64,000 bases of DNA from Rhodococcus sp. UNC23MFCrub1.1. Its GTDB lineage: Bacteria > Actinomycetota > Actinomycetes > Mycobacteriales > Mycobacteriaceae. Shown one piece after another: positions 1 to 9,762 of the stretch. Below the pieces are notes generated by a model. The model was not told the origin of the DNA. It worked only from the letters and a program-made list of their open reading frames with translations, and did not search any database. Position numbers and translations under genes: made by a program. Location of the stretch: NCBI RefSeq assembly GCF_000686025.1, contig NZ_JMLQ01000003.1:372001-436000 (forward strand), given 5' to 3'. Every line of letters begins with the position of its first letter. Position 1 is the first letter of the stretch.

Positions 1-208
1 CGTCGACGGCGGACCAGTCGATGTCGCCGCCGAGGTCGCGGACAGCGGCCAGGGTCGCGACGCCGGTGCCGCCACCGGTCAGCACGACGGATGCGGTACC
101 GCGTGCTCGCTGGGCGTCGACGACCACCGACACGAATCGCTCGGCCGCGGCGCGGGCGAGAGCCGCCGTGTCGTCGGAACGGTGGATCTCCGGTCGTGTC
201 TCACTCAT
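1..208 (-). CDS. pgl: 6-phosphogluconolactonase, C-terminus cut by window edge
   Basis: Only the first 69 codons are inside the window. The translation starts MSETRPEIHRSDDTAALARA and continues with a VLTGGGTG sugar-phosphate-binding loop near residues 43-50, typical of the DevB/Pgl family. The enzyme hydrolyses 6-phosphogluconolactone to 6-phosphogluconate, the step after glucose-6-phosphate dehydrogenase. It overlaps the end of opcA by 8 nt, so it is the last visible gene of the tkt-tal-zwf-opcA-pgl operon and is probably translationally coupled. The start is the first ATG after the opcA body. The identity rests on this N-terminus and strong operon context. Confidence 0.85.
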   Translation of the reverse strand, partial: MSETRPEIHRSDDTAALARAAAERFVSVVVDAQRARGTASVVLTGGGTGVATLAAVRDLGGDIDWSAVD

Positions 209-1118
209 AGGTCACCTTCGTCAGGCCGGCGAGGGCCTCTTCGTAGATCTCGTCACGGTCGAGTCGACGCAGCTCCTCCGCGAGGCAGTCGCGGGTCTCC
301 CTCCGGGCGAGTGAGACCAGCGTGTCCGGTTGTCCGGTGCGGATGAGCGTGGCCGTGGTGCCGGTCTGCGGCCTGCTGATGGACACGGTGCTGTCGGCCA
401 GCACCATCTCCACACGCAGGTCGCCGACCTTGCGCACCACGGGGACGTCGAGGCGGGCGGCGAACCACCCGGCGAGGATGTCCAGTGCGGGCTCCTCGCG
501 CAGACCCGACACGGTCACCGATCGCACCGGCTCGGCCTGCTGGTCGAGTGCCGTGGTGAGCAGCGCACGCCAATAGGTGATGCGCGACCAGGCGAGGTCG
601 GAATCCCCCTCGGCGTACGACTCGAGTCGCGACGAGATGGCGGCGCGCGGGTCGGGTGAGTTGGTCGCGTCGGTGATCCGGCGGATGGCGAGTCGGCCCA
701 CCGGGTCCTCCTTCGGGACCGCCGGTGCTCCGCTCGGCCACCAGGCCACCACGGGGGTGTCCGGCAGCAGGAAGGGGAGGACGACGCTCTGCTCGTGTTC
801 CGACAGCTCGCCCCGTAGTCGCAGGAAGACCACCTCGGACGCGCCCGCGTCGCCGCCGACGCGGATCTGTGCGTCCAGCACGTCGTCGTCGTCGCGATCA
901 CCGCGGGCCAACACGATCACACGACACGGGTGCTCCCGGCTGGCCTCGTTGGCCGCCTCGATCGCGGCTTCGAACTTCGCGGGATCACGGATGACGACCA
1001 CCAGGGTGAGCACCCGACCGAGCGTGACGGCGCCGCCCGATTCGCGCAGCTCCACCAGCTTCTTCGAGACGGCACCGGTGGTGGTGGCGGGCAGATCGAC
1101 GATCACGGCCTTCTCCAT
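201..1118 (-). CDS. opcA: Glucose-6-phosphate dehydrogenase assembly protein OpcA
   Basis: A 305-aa protein starting MEKAVIVDLPATTTGAVSKK, the usual OpcA N-terminus. OpcA proteins of actinobacteria and cyanobacteria bind glucose-6-phosphate dehydrogenase and promote its active oligomer, which fits its position directly after zwf. The frame is open 40 codons further upstream, but that part lies inside zwf and resembles nothing, so the ATG at 1118 is chosen. This leaves a 16-nt overlap with the zwf 3' end. The protein is cytoplasmic with no transmembrane segment. Confidence 0.92.
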   Translation of the reverse strand: MEKAVIVDLPATTTGAVSKKLVELRESGGAVTLGRVLTLVVVIRDPAKFEAAIEAANEASREHPCRVIVLARGDRDDDDVLDAQIRVGGDAGASEVVFLRLRGELSEHEQSVVLPFLLPDTPVVAWWPSGAPAVPKEDPVGRLAIRRITDATNSPDPRAAISSRLESYAEGDSDLAWSRITYWRALLTTALDQQAEPVRSVTVSGLREEPALDILAGWFAARLDVPVVRKVGDLRVEMVLADSTVSISRPQTGTTATLIRTGQPDTLVSLARRETRDCLAEELRRLDRDEIYEEALAGLTKVTYE

Positions 1119-2662
1119 TCGCGTCCGGTGCGCTGCATCATCTCGTTGGCCGAATCGGGGCCCCACGTGCCGGCCTCGTACGGATCGGCCGCACCTCCGG
1201 ACGCCCAGTAACTGAGGATGGGGTCGAGGATCTTCCACGACAGCTCGACCTCGGCATTGACCGGGAAGAGCGACGGCTCACCGAGCAGCACGTCGAGGAT
1301 GAGCCGCTCGTACGCCTCGGGCGACGACTCGGTGAAGGCCTGGCCGTAACTGAAGTCCATGCTGACGTCCCGCACCTGCATGCTGGACCCCGGCACCTTC
1401 GATCCGAAGCGCAGCGTGACGCCCTCGTCGGGCTGCACGCGGATGACGAGTGCGTTCTGGCCCAGTTCCTCGGTCATCGTGGCGTCGAACGGCAGGTGCG
1501 GTGCGCGTTTGAAGATCATCGCGATCTCGGTCACGCGCCGCCCGAGCGACTTTCCCGTGCGGAGGTAGAACGGCACGCCGCCCCACCGCCGAGTGTCCAC
1601 CTCGAGGGTGATGGCCGCGTAGGTCTCGGTGTTCGACTCCGCGTCGAACCCCTCCTCCTCCTTGAGCCCCTTCACCTTCTGGCTGCCCTGCCACCCCGAG
1701 GTGTACTGCCCCCGGGCAGCGGTCTGCGCGAACGGCTCCGCCAGACGCGTCGACGAGAGGACCTTGATCTTCTCGCTCTGCAGTTCGCTGGGGCTGAAGC
1801 TGACCGGCTCCTCCATCGCGGTGATGGCGAGCAACTGCAGCAGGTGGTTCTGGATGACGTCGCGCGCAGCGCCGATGCCGTCGTAGTACCCGGCTCGACC
1901 CCCCAGGCCGATGTCCTCGGCCATCGTGATCTGCACGTGGTCCACGTAGTGGGCGTTCCAGATCGGGTCGAACAGCTGGTTGGCGAAGCGCAGCGCCAGG
2001 ATGTTCTGGACCGTCTCCTTGCCGAGGTAGTGGTCGATGCGGAAGACGCGATCCTCCGGGAACACCCGGTTGACGATCGCGTTGAGCTCCTTCGCGCTCG
2101 CGAGATCGTGGCCGAAGGGCTTCTCGATCACCACTCGACGCCAGTGCCGCGGCGCCTCGTCCTCGGTCTCCGGTCCGGTGGCGAGACCGGACGCCGACAA
2201 CTGCTCGAGCACCGTGGGGAACGCGCCCGGCGGGATGGACAGGTAGAACGCGTGGTTCCCACCGGTTCCGCGCTCGACGTCGAGTTCCGCGAGCGTTCTC
2301 GTGAGCTGATCGAACGCCGCGGCGTCGTCGAACGACCCCTGCACGAAGCGGATGCCTTCCGACAACCGTTCCCACACGTCCTCACGGAACGGCGTCCGGG
2401 AGTGCTCCCGGACCGCGTCGTGGACGATGGTGCCGAAGTCCTGGTCCGACCATTCACGCCGGGCGAACCCGACCAGCGCGAATCCGGGCGGCAGAAGCCC
2501 ACGGTTCGCGAGGTCGTACACCGCCGGCATCAACTTCTTGCGCGCCAGGTCGCCGGTGACACCGAAGATCACCAGGCTGCAGGGCCCGGCGATCCTCGGG
2601 AGACGCTTGTCTCTGCTGTCACGGAGCGGATTCACCCAGGGTGTGGCTGACTCCGTCGCCAC
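1103..2662 (-). CDS. zwf: Glucose-6-phosphate 1-dehydrogenase
   Basis: A 519-aa protein, normal for bacterial G6PD. The N-terminal Rossmann motif FGVTGDLARKK (about residues 33-43) and the catalytic-site motif RIDHYLGKE (about 208-216) are both present. It oxidises glucose 6-phosphate to 6-phosphogluconolactone and produces NADPH. The start is GTG at 2662, three nt after the tal stop; OpcA, its assembly factor, follows with an overlap. It corresponds to zwf2 (Rv1447c) in the syntenic M. tuberculosis operon. Confidence 0.97.
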   Translation of the reverse strand: MATESATPWVNPLRDSRDKRLPRIAGPCSLVIFGVTGDLARKKLMPAVYDLANRGLLPPGFALVGFARREWSDQDFGTIVHDAVREHSRTPFREDVWERLSEGIRFVQGSFDDAAAFDQLTRTLAELDVERGTGGNHAFYLSIPPGAFPTVLEQLSASGLATGPETEDEAPRHWRRVVIEKPFGHDLASAKELNAIVNRVFPEDRVFRIDHYLGKETVQNILALRFANQLFDPIWNAHYVDHVQITMAEDIGLGGRAGYYDGIGAARDVIQNHLLQLLAITAMEEPVSFSPSELQSEKIKVLSSTRLAEPFAQTAARGQYTSGWQGSQKVKGLKEEEGFDAESNTETYAAITLEVDTRRWGGVPFYLRTGKSLGRRVTEIAMIFKRAPHLPFDATMTEELGQNALVIRVQPDEGVTLRFGSKVPGSSMQVRDVSMDFSYGQAFTESSPEAYERLILDVLLGEPSLFPVNAEVELSWKILDPILSYWASGGAADPYEAGTWGPDSANEMMQRTGREWRRP

Positions 2663-2665
2663 GGT

Positions 2666-3787
2666 TCAGCTCTTCGACGCGGCGGAGAGTTGCTCGGAGG
2701 TGGCGTCGAGCAGTTCGCCCCACGACGCCTCGAACTTCTGGACGCCCTCGTTCTCGAGCACGAGGAAGACGTCGGTCAGGTCGATACCCAGTGCACTGAT
2801 GGCGTCGAAGACGGCCTGCGACTCCTGACCCTTGCCCGTGATGGTGTCGCCGGTGACCTCGCCGTGGTCGGCGAAGGCGTCCATCGTCTTCTCGGGCATG
2901 GTGTTGACGGTGTTCGGGGCAACCAGCTCGGACACGTACAGCGTGTCGGGCAGGGTCGGGTCCTTCACTCCGGTGGAGGCCCAGAGCGGGCGCTGCGGCC
3001 GGGCGTTGTCGGTCAGCATGCCTTGGAAACGCGACCCGATCTCGAACACCTGCTGGTAGGCGACGTACGCGAGGCGTGCGTTGGCCAGTGCAGCCTTGCC
3101 CTTCAGGTCGGTCGCCTCCGGTGTTCCGATGGCATCGAGACGCTTGTCGATCTCGGTGTCGACGCGCGAGACGAAGAACGACGCGACCGAGTGGATCGAC
3201 GACAGGTCGTGGCCCGCGGCCTTCGCCGACTCGAGTCCCTCGAGGTAGGCGTTCATGACGGCCTCGTAGCGCTCGACCGAGAAGATGAGCGTGACGTTGA
3301 CGCTGATGCCCTCGCCGATGACCTTGGCGATGGCGGGGATGCCGGCCTCGGTGGCGGGGATCTTGATCAGGACGTTGGGCCGGTCGACGATCTTCCACAG
3401 CTCGATCGCCTGCGCGACCGTCTTGTCGGTGTCGTGGGCCAGGCGGGGATCGACCTCGATGGACACCCGACCGTCGACTCCGTTGGTCGCCTCGTACACC
3501 GGTGCGAGCACGTCGCACGCATTGCGGACGTCGTCGGTGGTGACCGTGCGGATGACGGAATCGACGTCGGCACCGCGAGCGGCGAGCTCGTTCACCTGCT
3601 CGTCGTACGAGGTGCCCTTCGACAGGGCGGCCTGGAAGATCGACGGGTTCGTGGTGACGCCGACGACCGACTTGGAGTCGATCAGGTCCTTCAGGTTGCC
3701 CGAGGAGATCCGGTCACGGGAGAGGTCGTCCAGCCAGACCGAGACTCCGGCGGCGGACAGGTCTGCGAGATTCTGGTTCTGAGTCAT
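2666..3787 (-). CDS. tal: Transaldolase
   Basis: A 373-aa class I transaldolase of the long actinobacterial type. It begins [26 protein letters not shown] and carries the Schiff-base segment [12 protein letters not shown] (around residues 138-149), whose Lys would form the dihydroxyacetone imine. It moves a C3 unit between sedoheptulose 7-phosphate and glyceraldehyde 3-phosphate in the non-oxidative pentose-phosphate pathway. It lies 4 nt after tkt and 3 nt before zwf, so it sits in the middle of one transcription unit. Confidence 0.97.
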   Translation of the reverse strand: MTQNQNLADLSAAGVSVWLDDLSRDRISSGNLKDLIDSKSVVGVTTNPSIFQAALSKGTSYDEQVNELAARGADVDSVIRTVTTDDVRNACDVLAPVYEATNGVDGRVSIEVDPRLAHDTDKTVAQAIELWKIVDRPNVLIKIPATEAGIPAIAKVIGEGISVNVTLIFSVERYEAVMNAYLEGLESAKAAGHDLSSIHSVASFFVSRVDTEIDKRLDAIGTPEATDLKGKAALANARLAYVAYQQVFEIGSRFQGMLTDNARPQRPLWASTGVKDPTLPDTLYVSELVAPNTVNTMPEKTMDAFADHGEVTGDTITGKGQESQAVFDAISALGIDLTDVFLVLENEGVQKFEASWGELLDATSEQLSAASKS

Positions 3788-3791
3788 GCTG

Positions 3792-5891
3792 TCATCCCTT
3801 CACGTTGGTGATGGAGCGCTGAGCTGCGGCCACGACGGCCTCGGCCGTGAAGCCGTACTCGCGGAAGAGCGTCGCCGCGTCCGCGGACTCGCCGAAGTGC
3901 TCGAGCGAGATGATCTCGCCGAAGCCGCCGACGATCTTGTACCAGGGCATCGCGATGCCGGCCTCGATGGAGACACGGGCCTTCACGGTGGGCGGAAGGA
4001 CCTGGTCGCGGTAGTTCTGGTCCTGGCTCTCGAACCACTCGACACACGGCATCGAGACGACGCGCGCCGCGATGTCCTGCGCCTCGAGAAGCTTCTGTGC
4101 CTCCACGGCGTACTGCACCTCGGAACCGGTCGCGACGATGATCACGTCGGGTGCGGCCTTGGACGACTCGACCAGGACGTACCCGCCCTTGGAGACACCC
4201 TCGTAGCTGGTGCCGTCGAGAATCGGGATGCCCTGACGGGTGAGCGCGAGGCCGACGGGTCCGCTGCTCGACGAGCGCGCGAGCACCGCGCGCCAGGCGT
4301 GGGCGGTCTCGTTCGCATCGCCGGGGCGCACGACCGAGAGGTTCGGGATCGCGCGCAGCGCCGCGAGGTGTTCGACCGGCTGGTGCGTCGGGCCGTCCTC
4401 GCCGAGACCGACGGAGTCGTGGGTCCAGACGTAGATGGGATCGATGTCCATGAGGGACGCGAGGCGCACCGCGGGACGCATGTAGTCACTGAACTGCATG
4501 AAGGTGCCGCCGTACGCACGCGTCGGTCCGTGCATGACGATGCCGGACAGGATCGCGCCCATCGCGTGCTCGCGGATACCGAAGTGCAGCGTTCGGCCGT
4601 AGGGCTCGGCGTCCCAGTCGTCGGTGGAGATCGACGTCGGGCCGAAGGACTTGGCGCCCTTCATGGTGGTGTTGTTGCTGCCGGCGAGGTCGGCGGAGCC
4701 GCCCCACAGCTCCGGCAGGACCGGGCCGACGGCACTGAGGACCTCACCGGACGCGGCGCGCGTCGCGATGGCCTTGCCGCCCGGCTCCCAGGTGGGGAGG
4801 ACGTCGGTCCATCCGTCGGGCAGCGTGCCCTCGGTCAGACGGTCCAGCAGGCGGCGACGGTCGGGCTCGCGCTCGCTCCACGCGTCGAAGTCCTTGCTCC
4901 ACGCCTCGTGCGCCGCGCGGCCACGCGCCTGCAGGCCGCGGGTGTGCTCGATGACCTCGTCGGTGACCTCGAACGTCTTCTCGGGATCGAAGCCGAGCGC
5001 CTTCTTCACGGCGGCGACCTCGTCGTCACCCAGAGCGGCACCGTGGACGGCACCGGTGTTCATCATCGTGGGGGCCGGGAAGCCGATGATGGTGCGCAGC
5101 ACGATGATCGAGGGCTTGTCGGTGACGGCCTTGGCCGCCTCGACCGCCTCCTCGATGGCGGTGACGTTCTCGCCGCCCTCCACGACCTGCACGTGCCAGC
5201 CGTACGCCTCGTAGCGCTTGGCGGTGTCCTCGGACAGCGCGATGTCGGTGGAGTGCTCGATGGAGATCTTGTTGTCGTCGTAGAACAGGATCAGGTTGCC
5301 GAGCTGCTGCGTGCCGGCGAGTGAGGACGCCTCGGAGGTGATGCCCTCCTCGATGTCGCCGTCGGACGCGATGACGTAGACGTAGTGATCGAACGGGCTG
5401 TCGCCCCATGCGGGCTCGGGATCGAAGAGTCCACGCTCACGGCGCGACGCCATGGCCATGCCGACGGCCGAGGCCAGGCCCTGACCGAGCGGGCCGGTGG
5501 TGATCTCGACGCCCTTGGTGTGGCGGAACTCCGGGTGGCCGGGAGTCTTCGACTTGAACGTGCGCAGCGCCTCGAGATCGGCGAGCTCGAGGCCGAAGCC
5601 GCCCAGGTAGAGCTGGATGTACAGCGTGAGGCTCGAGTGACCGCACGAGAGCACGAAGCGATCGCGGCCGATCCACGTGGTGTCCGTGGGATCGTGGCGC
5701 ATCGTGCGCTGGAAGAGCGAGTACGCCAGGGGAGCGAGGCTCATGGCGGTTCCGGGGTGGCCGTTGCCGACCTTCTGCACCGCGTCGGCAGCGAGAACAC
5801 GCACAGTGTCCACCGCCCGTGTGTCCAGATCGGTCCAGTCGCTCGGATGGTGAGCGCTGGTGAGAACGGTGATGTCGTCTGTGATCGACAC
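3792..5891 (-). CDS. tkt: Transketolase
   Basis: A 699-aa thiamine-diphosphate enzyme. Visible motifs are [13 protein letters not shown] near the N-terminus, the ThDP/Mg segment [16 protein letters not shown] around residues 173-188, and the pyrimidine-domain motif [20 protein letters not shown]. It transfers two-carbon ketol units and links glycolysis with the pentose-phosphate pathway. It is the first gene of the minus-strand tkt-tal-zwf-opcA-pgl operon, so the operon promoter should lie in the 331-nt gap upstream, shared with divergent ctaB. Confidence 0.97.
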   Translation of the reverse strand: MSITDDITVLTSAHHPSDWTDLDTRAVDTVRVLAADAVQKVGNGHPGTAMSLAPLAYSLFQRTMRHDPTDTTWIGRDRFVLSCGHSSLTLYIQLYLGGFGLELADLEALRTFKSKTPGHPEFRHTKGVEITTGPLGQGLASAVGMAMASRRERGLFDPEPAWGDSPFDHYVYVIASDGDIEEGITSEASSLAGTQQLGNLILFYDDNKISIEHSTDIALSEDTAKRYEAYGWHVQVVEGGENVTAIEEAVEAAKAVTDKPSIIVLRTIIGFPAPTMMNTGAVHGAALGDDEVAAVKKALGFDPEKTFEVTDEVIEHTRGLQARGRAAHEAWSKDFDAWSEREPDRRRLLDRLTEGTLPDGWTDVLPTWEPGGKAIATRAASGEVLSAVGPVLPELWGGSADLAGSNNTTMKGAKSFGPTSISTDDWDAEPYGRTLHFGIREHAMGAILSGIVMHGPTRAYGGTFMQFSDYMRPAVRLASLMDIDPIYVWTHDSVGLGEDGPTHQPVEHLAALRAIPNLSVVRPGDANETAHAWRAVLARSSSSGPVGLALTRQGIPILDGTSYEGVSKGGYVLVESSKAAPDVIIVATGSEVQYAVEAQKLLEAQDIAARVVSMPCVEWFESQDQNYRDQVLPPTVKARVSIEAGIAMPWYKIVGGFGEIISLEHFGESADAATLFREYGFTAEAVVAAAQRSITNVKG

Positions 5892-6222
5892 GGGTGGAGA
5901 TCTCCTGACACTGTCGGGGTGGGGGTGGCCAGTAGTGCACGGACGCGGCGCACTCGTCGCCGCTCCGCGCGTGATGAGCCTAGTTCCCCGGCGGGTCGGT
6001 CGGGGATACCCGGTTCACGGTCGAGCCTAGTTCCGTCCGGGACGCCTCGCTGGTTCCGCGACGGGTGGTCCGCCGCCGATCCGTCACACGACGCCCGAAC
6101 CATCCGACTACCCGCCGATTGGGGTGATGACACAGGCGGCGTCTACCATCGCTTGTAGTAGCACCATTCCGCTCGGTAACTGGGCCGGGTGGTGGAGCGG
6201 ACGGTGCGAGAGGGAGATTCGA
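5892..6222. promoter_or_regulatory. Divergent tkt/ctaB intergenic region
   Basis: This 331-nt gap separates divergent tkt and ctaB and must hold both promoters. A 12-bp direct repeat, GAGCCTAGTTCC, occurs at 5976-5987 and 6023-6034. On the minus strand each copy contains TAGGCT, which fits a TANNNT -10 box for tkt, but no convincing -35 sits 16-18 nt upstream. The ctaB frame is open back to 6124, but the ribosome binding site AGGGAG at 6211-6216 supports the GTG at 6223. No RNA gene or other ORF was recognised. Confidence 0.4.
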
Positions 6223-7206
6223 GTGGGTATGCGGCAGAGCCCGAGCGGACACGGGTTCACCGACAGTCCGACCCGGGACGTGTCGACCGCTCCCACGTCG
6301 AGACTCGGCCGGCTGACGGCCAAACCCGCCGCCTACATCGCGCTGACGAAACCGCGCGTGATCGAGCTCCTCCTGGTCGCGACCATCCCCACGATGCTCC
6401 TCGCGGACCGCGGCACGGTGAACCTCCCGCTGCTGTTCGCCACGCTGTTCGGCGGGTGGATGGGTGCCGCCAGCGCCAACACGCTGAACTGCGTCGTCGA
6501 CGCGGACATCGACAAGGTCATGAAGCGCACCGCGCGGCGGCCTCTGGCCCGCGAGGCCGTGCCGACGTCGCACGCCTTCGTCTTCGGCGCGCTCCTCGGA
6601 GTCGGATCCTTCCTCTGGCTCTGGTGGGCGGCGAACCTCCTCAGTGGGGTCCTGGTCGTCGCGACGATTCTGTTCTACGTCCTCGTCTACACGATGGTGC
6701 TCAAGCGCCGGACCTCGCAGAACGTGGTCTGGGGCGGTGCCGCGGGATGCATGCCCGCACTCGTCGGATGGTCCGCCGTGACCGGGACCGTCGGGTGGCA
6801 GGCGATCGTCCTGTTCCTCGTCATCTTCTTCTGGACTCCGCCCCACACATGGGCCCTGGCCATGCGCTACAAGGACGACTACAAGGCGGCGGGTGTGCCC
6901 ATGCTGCCCGTCGTCGCCACCGAACAGGTCGTCACCCGGCAGATCGTCCTCTACACCTGGGCCACGGTTGCGGCCACGGCTGCGTTGATCCCGGCGGCCG
7001 GTGTCGTCTACGCCGCGGTCGCCCTGGCGGCGGGTGCCTGGTTCCTCCTCATGGCGCACCAGCTCTACTCGGGCGTGCGACGCGGCGAGGCCGTGAAGCC
7101 GCTGCGCCTGTTCCTGCAGTCGAACAACTACCTCGCGGTCGTCTTCATCGGTCTCGCCGTCGACTCCGTGCTCGGGATGTCCACGGTCTCCGACTTCTTC
7201 TCCTGA
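6223..7206 (+). CDS. ctaB: Protoheme IX farnesyltransferase (heme O synthase)
   Basis: A 327-aa polytopic membrane protein of the UbiA prenyltransferase superfamily. It carries the first Asp-rich motif [15 protein letters not shown] (NxxxDxxxD) and the second polar cluster [17 protein letters not shown]. It adds farnesyl to heme b to make heme O, the precursor of heme A in aa3 oxidase; ctaA follows nearby on the other strand. GTG at 6223 is chosen because AGGGAG lies 6 nt upstream. ATG at 6229 is an alternative. The open frame extends further upstream but has no ribosome binding site. Confidence 0.93.
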   Translation: MGMRQSPSGHGFTDSPTRDVSTAPTSRLGRLTAKPAAYIALTKPRVIELLLVATIPTMLLADRGTVNLPLLFATLFGGWMGAASANTLNCVVDADIDKVMKRTARRPLAREAVPTSHAFVFGALLGVGSFLWLWWAANLLSGVLVVATILFYVLVYTMVLKRRTSQNVVWGGAAGCMPALVGWSAVTGTVGWQAIVLFLVIFFWTPPHTWALAMRYKDDYKAAGVPMLPVVATEQVVTRQIVLYTWATVAATAALIPAAGVVYAAVALAAGAWFLLMAHQLYSGVRRGEAVKPLRLFLQSNNYLAVVFIGLAVDSVLGMSTVSDFFS

Positions 7207-7219
7207 CACCCGCTCCGCG

Positions 7220-8185
7220 TCAGGGTTCCAGCACGATCGATCCCGCCGTCCGCCGGCTCTCCAGGTCGATGTGCGCCTGCCGGGCCTGCTCGAGCGGATA
7301 GCGATGCTCGACTCGGACCGTCAGGGTTCCGTCCGCCAGCGCACGCACCACGTCTCCGCCGCGCCATTCCAGCTCTGCCCGGTCGCGGATGTGATGCGCG
7401 AGGGTGGGGCGGGTCAGGAACACCGAGCCGGCCTTGTTGAGGCGTTGCGGGTCCACCGGCGGTACCGGCCCGCTCGCGGCACCGAAGAGGGCCACCGTCC
7501 CGCGGATGCGCACGCTCTCGAGGCTCGCGTCGAACGTCGAGGCACCGACGCCGTCGTACACCGCCGCGACGCCGACACCGTCGGTGATGTCGCGCACGCG
7601 TGACGGGATGTCGTCGTCGTACCGGAGAACGTGAGTCGCGCCTGCTTCGCGCGACAACGCCTCCTTCTCGTCGGTGGACACGGTGGTGATCACCGTCGCG
7701 CCCTTCGCCGTGACGAGCTGCGTGAGAATCAGCCCGACTCCGCCCGCGCCGGCATGCACCAGCACCACGTCGCCGGACCGCACGGGGTACGTCGACTCGA
7801 TCAGATAGTGCGCCGTCATGCCCTGGAGCAGCACGGATGCCGCCTGAGGGGGATCCACACCCGCCGGCACCGCGATGGCAGAGGCGGCCGGGACCCGCAC
7901 GAGTTCGGCGTAGCTCCCGGGCGCTGCGGCCCATGCGACGCGGTCGCCGACCGAGAACCCGGACACCTCCGAGCCCACCTGCTCGACGACGCCGGTGCCC
8001 TCGTCGCCCGGGACGTACGGCAGCTCCCGCGGGTAGGACCCGCTGCGGAAGTACGTGTCGATGTAGTTGATCCCGGAGGCCTGGACCCGGACCAGTAGAT
8101 CGGCCGGGCCGGGTACCGGATCGGGGACGTCGGTCACGTCGAGGACGTCGGGTCCGCCGGTTCTGGTCACGAGTACAGCGCGCAT
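7220..8185 (-). CDS. qor: NADPH:quinone oxidoreductase, zeta-crystallin type
   Basis: A 321-aa medium-chain dehydrogenase without zinc ligands. It shows a GroES-like N-domain with YVPGDEGTGVVEQVG (about residues 57-71) and a Rossmann motif HAGAGGVGLILTQL (about 144-157). Such enzymes reduce quinones or enoyl/enone substrates with NADPH. The gene is convergent with ctaB (13-nt gap) and sits where M. tuberculosis has Rv1454c (qor). The physiological substrate cannot be read from sequence. Confidence 0.88.
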   Translation of the reverse strand: MRAVLVTRTGGPDVLDVTDVPDPVPGPADLLVRVQASGINYIDTYFRSGSYPRELPYVPGDEGTGVVEQVGSEVSGFSVGDRVAWAAAPGSYAELVRVPAASAIAVPAGVDPPQAASVLLQGMTAHYLIESTYPVRSGDVVLVHAGAGGVGLILTQLVTAKGATVITTVSTDEKEALSREAGATHVLRYDDDIPSRVRDITDGVGVAAVYDGVGASTFDASLESVRIRGTVALFGAASGPVPPVDPQRLNKAGSVFLTRPTLAHHIRDRAELEWRGGDVVRALADGTLTVRVEHRYPLEQARQAHIDLESRRTAGSIVLEP

Positions 8186-8290
8186 GGGAAAAGTCTGCCA
8201 CCGCGCCCGCGACAGCGGGGGCGGGACGGACCCACCGCTGAGTTACCGGCCAGTAGGGACGCGTGGGACGGACCGGGTATTCTCACGATC

Positions 8291-8671
8291 ATGAGCACCG
8301 AGAGCATCGAGAACGCACCCAAGGGTGACTCCGGGCAGAGCACCGAGACGGCGGCCCCGCCGTCGAACCTGGTGTCCTCGATCGAGTCGTTCGTCGCAGC
8401 GCACGGCGGGTCCGCGACGGTGGTGTTGCAGCCGCTCGGCCGCGCCGGTGTCCGCATGACCCTGGTCGGTGCCGACGGGATCCTGGGGGACCGGGTCGCC
8501 GGCAATCTCCGCATCGCGCACGCGGTGGTGGACTCGCTCGACTCCGTGACCCTCGGTGACTGGGACCGCGAGCTGACGAGCATCGTCACCCCGCGCAAGG
8601 GTCACTTCGCGCAGATGGCGGGATGGGTGGCGCGTCAGTCGCGTTTCCCGAAGGCGCGCAACGGTCTCTGA
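8291..8671 (+). CDS. Conserved actinobacterial hypothetical protein (Rv1455 position)
   Basis: A 126-aa soluble protein with a polar N-terminal stretch of about 25 residues followed by a compact alpha/beta region (NLVSSIESFVAAHGGSATVV, then GRAGVRMTLVGADGILGDRV) and a basic C-terminus. I recognise no catalytic motif and no membrane segment. It lies between qor and ctaA, the position of the uncharacterised Rv1455 in M. tuberculosis, so conserved context rather than sequence supports it as a real gene. Its 3' end is only 10 nt from convergent ctaA. Function unknown. Confidence 0.72.
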   Translation: MSTESIENAPKGDSGQSTETAAPPSNLVSSIESFVAAHGGSATVVLQPLGRAGVRMTLVGADGILGDRVAGNLRIAHAVVDSLDSVTLGDWDRELTSIVTPRKGHFAQMAGWVARQSRFPKARNGL

Positions 8672-8681
8672 CCGCGTCCGA

Positions 8682-9665
8682 TCAGTCCGCGCGGGCCAGC
8701 CGCGGCGAGGTCACGTCGGTGTCCTCGGCTGCCGGCACGGTCTCCCGCTCCCGCAGAGACACCCAGAGAGCGGCCGTGGCGGCCGTGGCCGCGGCAGCAC
8801 CGGCGACGTGGACGGCCACGAGGGCCGCAGGGACGTCGGTGAAGTACTGGACGATGCCGACGCACGCCTGGGCGACGACGATCGCGATGACCACCTGCAG
8901 ACGTTTCTTGATGGCCGAGGCTCCGGACGGACTGACGGCGTAGACGGCGAACGTGAGCCCCACCAGCAGCGCCAGGTACCCCACCAGAAGTTCGGCGTGC
9001 AGGTGCACCAGCGTGACGATCTCCACCTCGAGCCGAGCCACGTCCGCGTCACCGGCATGCGGTCCCGCGCCGGTGACCATGGTGCCCGCCACCAGAACTC
9101 CGGCGAGAAGGACCGCAGACAGCACGGTCAACCACCGCAGCGGCGCGGGCACGGCGGGTACCGAGACGCCCTCGTCCTTCTCACCGATCTTGTGGAACAG
9201 CAACGTCGCGAGCCAGACCATCAGCATCGAGATCACGAGGTGCACCGCCACGGTCCACCACAGCAGCCCGGTGAGCACCGTGATGCCGCCGACGCCGGCC
9301 TGCAGCACCGTGCCCGCAGGCATGAGCCACGCGTAGACGACCACCTCGCGGCGGCGCCGTGCCCGTGTCACCGCCAGGACGATGGCAGCCGCGGTGAGGA
9401 CCACGGCGAAGGTGAGCATGCGGTTGCCGAACTCGACCGCCTGGTGCAGGACGGGCACCTCGGACACGCCGACGGGCGTGAAGCTGCCGGGGAAACACTG
9501 CGGCCACGTGGGGCACCCGAGCCCGGAGCCCGTCACCCGGACCACGGCGCCCGTCACCGAGATACCGCCCTGCGTCAGGATCACGACGAACGCGATGATT
9601 CGCTGGACGCGAACGGAGGGGACCGGGAGGCGGTCGACCACGGAGAAGTACGCACGGGAGAGCAC
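8682..9665 (-). CDS. ctaA: Heme A synthase
   Basis: A 327-aa membrane protein with about eight predicted helices, of the COX15/CtaA family. The extracytoplasmic loop GSGLGCPTWPQCFPGSFTP carries the conserved cysteine pair, and HQAVEFGNRMLTF supplies a conserved heme-site His. It oxidises the heme O methyl group to formyl, giving heme A. It stands about 1.5 kb from ctaB, matching the M. tuberculosis order in which the Rv1456c-type gene lies next to an ABC exporter. The ABC permease ends 97 nt upstream. Confidence 0.92.
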   Translation of the reverse strand: MLSRAYFSVVDRLPVPSVRVQRIIAFVVILTQGGISVTGAVVRVTGSGLGCPTWPQCFPGSFTPVGVSEVPVLHQAVEFGNRMLTFAVVLTAAAIVLAVTRARRRREVVVYAWLMPAGTVLQAGVGGITVLTGLLWWTVAVHLVISMLMVWLATLLFHKIGEKDEGVSVPAVPAPLRWLTVLSAVLLAGVLVAGTMVTGAGPHAGDADVARLEVEIVTLVHLHAELLVGYLALLVGLTFAVYAVSPSGASAIKKRLQVVIAIVVAQACVGIVQYFTDVPAALVAVHVAGAAAATAATAALWVSLRERETVPAAEDTDVTSPRLARAD

Positions 9666-9698
9666 ACGTCGATGGTAGACGGCATCTCCTACGCTGCG

Positions 9699-9761
9699 TA
9701 GTTGGCCTGCGGCCTGGGGTAGTCGGCCTGCGGCTTCGGGTGGTCGGACTGCGGCTTCGGT
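9699..9761. repeat. Three tandem 21-bp repeats abutting the permease stop codon
   Basis: Three consecutive 21-bp units (9699-9719, 9720-9740, 9741-9761) share the core CGGNCTGCGGC. They lie in the gap before ctaA and end one nucleotide from the permease stop. Read on the minus strand in the frame shifted by -1 from the permease, they encode a heptapeptide repeat of the type PKPQADY (PKPQSDH, PKPQADY, PRPQANY) ending in a stop. This suggests a former or frameshift-accessible C-terminal tail. Confidence 0.8.
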
Positions 9762-9762
9762 G

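Noticed and set aside
3792..5324. A 512-codon plus-strand open frame opposite tkt
   Set aside because: It mirrors tkt codons, has no recognisable motif and would overlap the operon completely.
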